A stretch of DNA of 32,252 nucleotides, taken from the NCBI GenBank assembly GCA_016845785.1, contig JAERSH010000006.1, positions 1 through 32,252 of the forward strand, in the 5' to 3' direction. The notes beneath the pieces are model-generated. The model had not been told where the DNA came from and did not search any database. It saw only the letters and a program-made list of their open reading frames with translations. Origin of the DNA: Fidelibacterota bacterium. GTDB lineage: Bacteria > Fidelibacterota > Marinisomatia > Marinisomatales > TCS55. Numbering within the stretch: position 1 is the stretch's first letter; the number at the start of each line of letters is the position of its first letter. A program made the position numbers and the translations under genes. Shown one piece after another: positions 31,401 to 32,252 of the stretch.

Positions 31401-31945
31401 TGGTGTTAATCTTCTTAATATTGTACTTTCAATTCCATAAAATAACTACAGCATTAATAGTATTTAGCGGAATATTTGTTGCATGGTCCGGTGGGTTTGT
31501 GATGCTATGGCTATACGGACAAGAATGGTTTTTAAATTTTGGTTTATTCGGAGAAAATCTCAGGGAATTATTCCAGATGCATCCGGTGAATTTGAGTGTG
31601 GCCGTTTGGGTAGGTTTTCTGGCATTATTCGGAATCGCCAGTGATAATGGTGTGATTATTAGTACTTATTTAGATCAAAGTTTTAGAGAGAGAAAACCTA
31701 CGAACATTAAAGCGATTCGTCAGTCCGTTGTAATTGCCGGTGAAAGACGAATCCGTCCCGCCATGATGACCGCTGCCACAACCATATTGGCCTTGATACC
31801 GATATTGATGTCCACGGGTCGTGGCGCCGATGTGATGGTGCCTATGGCCATTCCATCTTTTGGGGGCATGTTATTTGCCATATTAACCACATTTGTAGTA
31901 CCGATATTTTATTCAACGATTAAAGAAAAAGAAATCAATAAATAG
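28421..31945 (+). CDS. cusA: Heavy-metal efflux RND transporter, CusA/CzcA type
   Basis: The 1174-residue product is an HME-family RND pump: D-A-I-P-D-I-G-E-N-Q near residue 47, V-R-S-F-S-M-F-G-F-S-T near 93, A-I-G-T-I-V-D-M-G-I-V (TM4, proton-relay Asp) and R-I-R-P-A-M-M-T near the end. M-V-E-S-I and V-M-L-Q-S-G-M in the cleft match CusA positions with copper-binding methionines, which favours Cu(I)/Ag(I). It is about 100 residues longer than E. coli CusA, with an extra hydrophobic stretch (about 545-640) after TM6 and a longer loop near 1025-1045. The TM11 acid is Asp (A-S-D-N-G-V) instead of Glu. It is last of the three efflux genes, seven bases after cusB. Confidence 0.94.
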   Translation: MLDKLIRFCLNNRLVVGIFLSAMVVWGLMVAPFDWNLGGMPRDPVPVDAIPDIGENQQIVFTKWSGRSPQDIEDQVTYPLTTALLGIPDVKTVRSFSMFGFSTIYVIFNEDVEFYWSRSRILEKLNSLPTGTLPQGVQPALGPDATALGQVFWYTLEGRNEKGKPTGGWDLQELRSIQDWTVRYALQSADGVAEVASIGGFVKEYQIDVDPIAMREHGIQLSDVFNAVRQSNLDVGARTIEVNRVEYMVRGLGFIKSLEDIEYTVIKSRNNVPIYIKDVAHVALGPALRRGVLDKDGAEAVGGVVVARYGENPLATIKHVKAKIKEISPGLPEKILADGTKSQVTIVPFYDRTGLINETLGTLNHALRDEILITIIVIMVMVMHFRSSLLISSMLPLTVLMVFIGMKLFKVDANIVALSGIAIAIGTIVDMGIVVTENILKHLQLAKEKGKDVIYKAVSEVSGAVVTAVSTTVISFLPVFTMIGAEGKLFKPLAYTKTFALVASVIIALTVLPVLANWLLRMKKKPAFFKTPELFQRFSWLGNGLIIAIGVIILSVTWMPLGLQKGYFLNILFAVVIIALIMGGITAFTRVYPKILAWALDHKLKALSLPAFVTIFGLVVWLGFDAFTGWMPKMIRSTRPITALNHAFPGLGKEFMPPLDEGSFLYMPTTMPHAGMEESIDVLQTLDKALYSVPEVESVVGKIGRVDSPLDPAPLSMVESIVTFKPEYGVDRRGKTIRLWRDHIKTSDDIWDELVKVAQIPGTTSAPKLQPISARLVMLQSGMRAPMGIKVKGPDLASIESFGMALEKHLKNAPGVKADMVFADRIVGKPYLEIEINRKAIARYGIALKQVQHAIEVAVGGMPITMTVEGRERYPVRVRYMREFRDEIESLDRILIPTPGGVQIPLGQLADIHYVRGPQVIKSEDTFKMGYVLFDKQSGWAEVDVVESAQSHLNALIKEGELDVPNGVSYAFAGSYENQIRASKKLAVVLPLALVLIFLILYFQFHKITTALIVFSGIFVAWSGGFVMLWLYGQEWFLNFGLFGENLRELFQMHPVNLSVAVWVGFLALFGIASDNGVIISTYLDQSFRERKPTNIKAIRQSVVIAGERRIRPAMMTAATTILALIPILMSTGRGADVMVPMAIPSFGGMLFAILTTFVVPIFYSTIKEKEINK

Positions 31946-31953
31946 GATACAAT

Positions 31954-32252
31954 ATGAAGCATTTTATTTTCATTACAATCCTGGCTTTGACTGGGTGCGC
32001 TCAGCCATCAGCCGACCATGATGCAAAATTGATAGAAAATATCATCGAGGATGTTCGCCTTGGATGGGAGAATGGTGATGGTGCAGCTTTTCGGAAACAT
32101 TTCCTGGACTGGGACGGTGCAAGATATTTTGAAGGTGGTGGCCAAAATGAAGGCTTAGAAGATCTTATCGTAAACCATGTTGAGCCGGAAGCAGAACTTA
32201 ATCTGAAATTGGGCTTTACCAATATCCAGACCCATTTTGAAGGGAGTTTTGC
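31954..32252 (+). CDS. Putative lipoprotein, SnoaL/DUF4440-like, 3'-truncated by the window
   Basis: The frame runs off the right edge. The visible 99 residues begin MKHFIFITILALTGC, a lipoprotein signal with Cys15, followed by a helix (A-K-L-I-E-N-I-I-E-D-V-R-L-G-W-E-N-G-D-G-A-A-F-R-K-H-F) and D-W-D-G-A-R-Y-F-E-G-G-G, the opening of nuclear-transport-factor-2/SnoaL-like domains. It starts 8 bases after the pump stop, with AGGAT before it, so it may belong to the efflux operon. Function is unknown. Confidence 0.65.
   Translation, partial: MKHFIFITILALTGCAQPSADHDAKLIENIIEDVRLGWENGDGAAFRKHFLDWDGARYFEGGGQNEGLEDLIVNHVEPEAELNLKLGFTNIQTHFEGSF

Overview
The window is a stretch of bacterial chromosome with moderate to low GC. 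Almost every gene is on the + strand, most have a Shine-Dalgarno sequence, and TGA is used as an ordinary stop. The content suggests a free-living Gram-negative member of the Fibrobacteres-Chlorobi-Bacteroidetes side of the tree, possibly Marinimicrobia-like. The clues are a DUF5916 outer-membrane protein, an Omp28-like thioredoxin-fold lipoprotein, lipoproteins with Ig-like domains, a HAF-repeat exported protein, and a CusA-type pump like those of that group. This is inference from gene families; no marker gene is present.

Layout. (1) 1-5169: end of a GspF/PilC inner-membrane platform gene, a 41-residue membrane peptide, a terminator, then six prepilin-like genes and a PilX-like minor component, forming a type IV pilus or type II secretion pseudopilin cluster. 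(2) 5181-9929: exported and membrane proteins: a HAF-repeat protein, two paralogous two-helix membrane proteins, a lipoprotein with an in-frame TGA at the first position of a CxxC motif (probable selenoprotein), a four-helix membrane protein, a Rieske protein and an outer-membrane protein. (3) 9930-10787: about 860 bases without a credible gene, packed with inverted repeats. (4) 10788-18963: a signalling cluster: CHASE-PAS sensor, MerR-type HTH fused to a receiver, two small STAS/SpoIIAA-like proteins, a multi-PAS protein, a PAS hybrid histidine kinase with receiver, and a convergent Hpt protein. (5) 18964-21433: small unknown proteins, one behind a good sigma-54 promoter, a coupled minus-strand pair including a lipoprotein, a CRP-type site and a universal stress protein. 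(6) 21503-25196: DUF5916 protein, 2H phosphoesterase, outer-membrane barrel. (7) 25235-32252: Cys-rich exported protein, then a Cus-type heavy-metal efflux system (outer-membrane channel, adaptor, RND pump) and the start of a lipoprotein.

Two things stand out. First, the TGA at 7434 is followed in frame by a Ser-Asn-Cys triplet, so it makes a UxxC motif, and a hairpin with a GGA loop starts 11 bases downstream with its loop 17 bases after the TGA, the arrangement expected of a bacterial SECIS. Second, a nested palindrome (ACCTTCCGAAGGT, five variable bases, ACCTTCGGAAGGT) occurs six times in full and three times as a half unit, only between about 7.0 and 15.7 kb. It lies mostly just before genes, but once in frame inside a PAS domain and once probably in a signal-peptide n-region.
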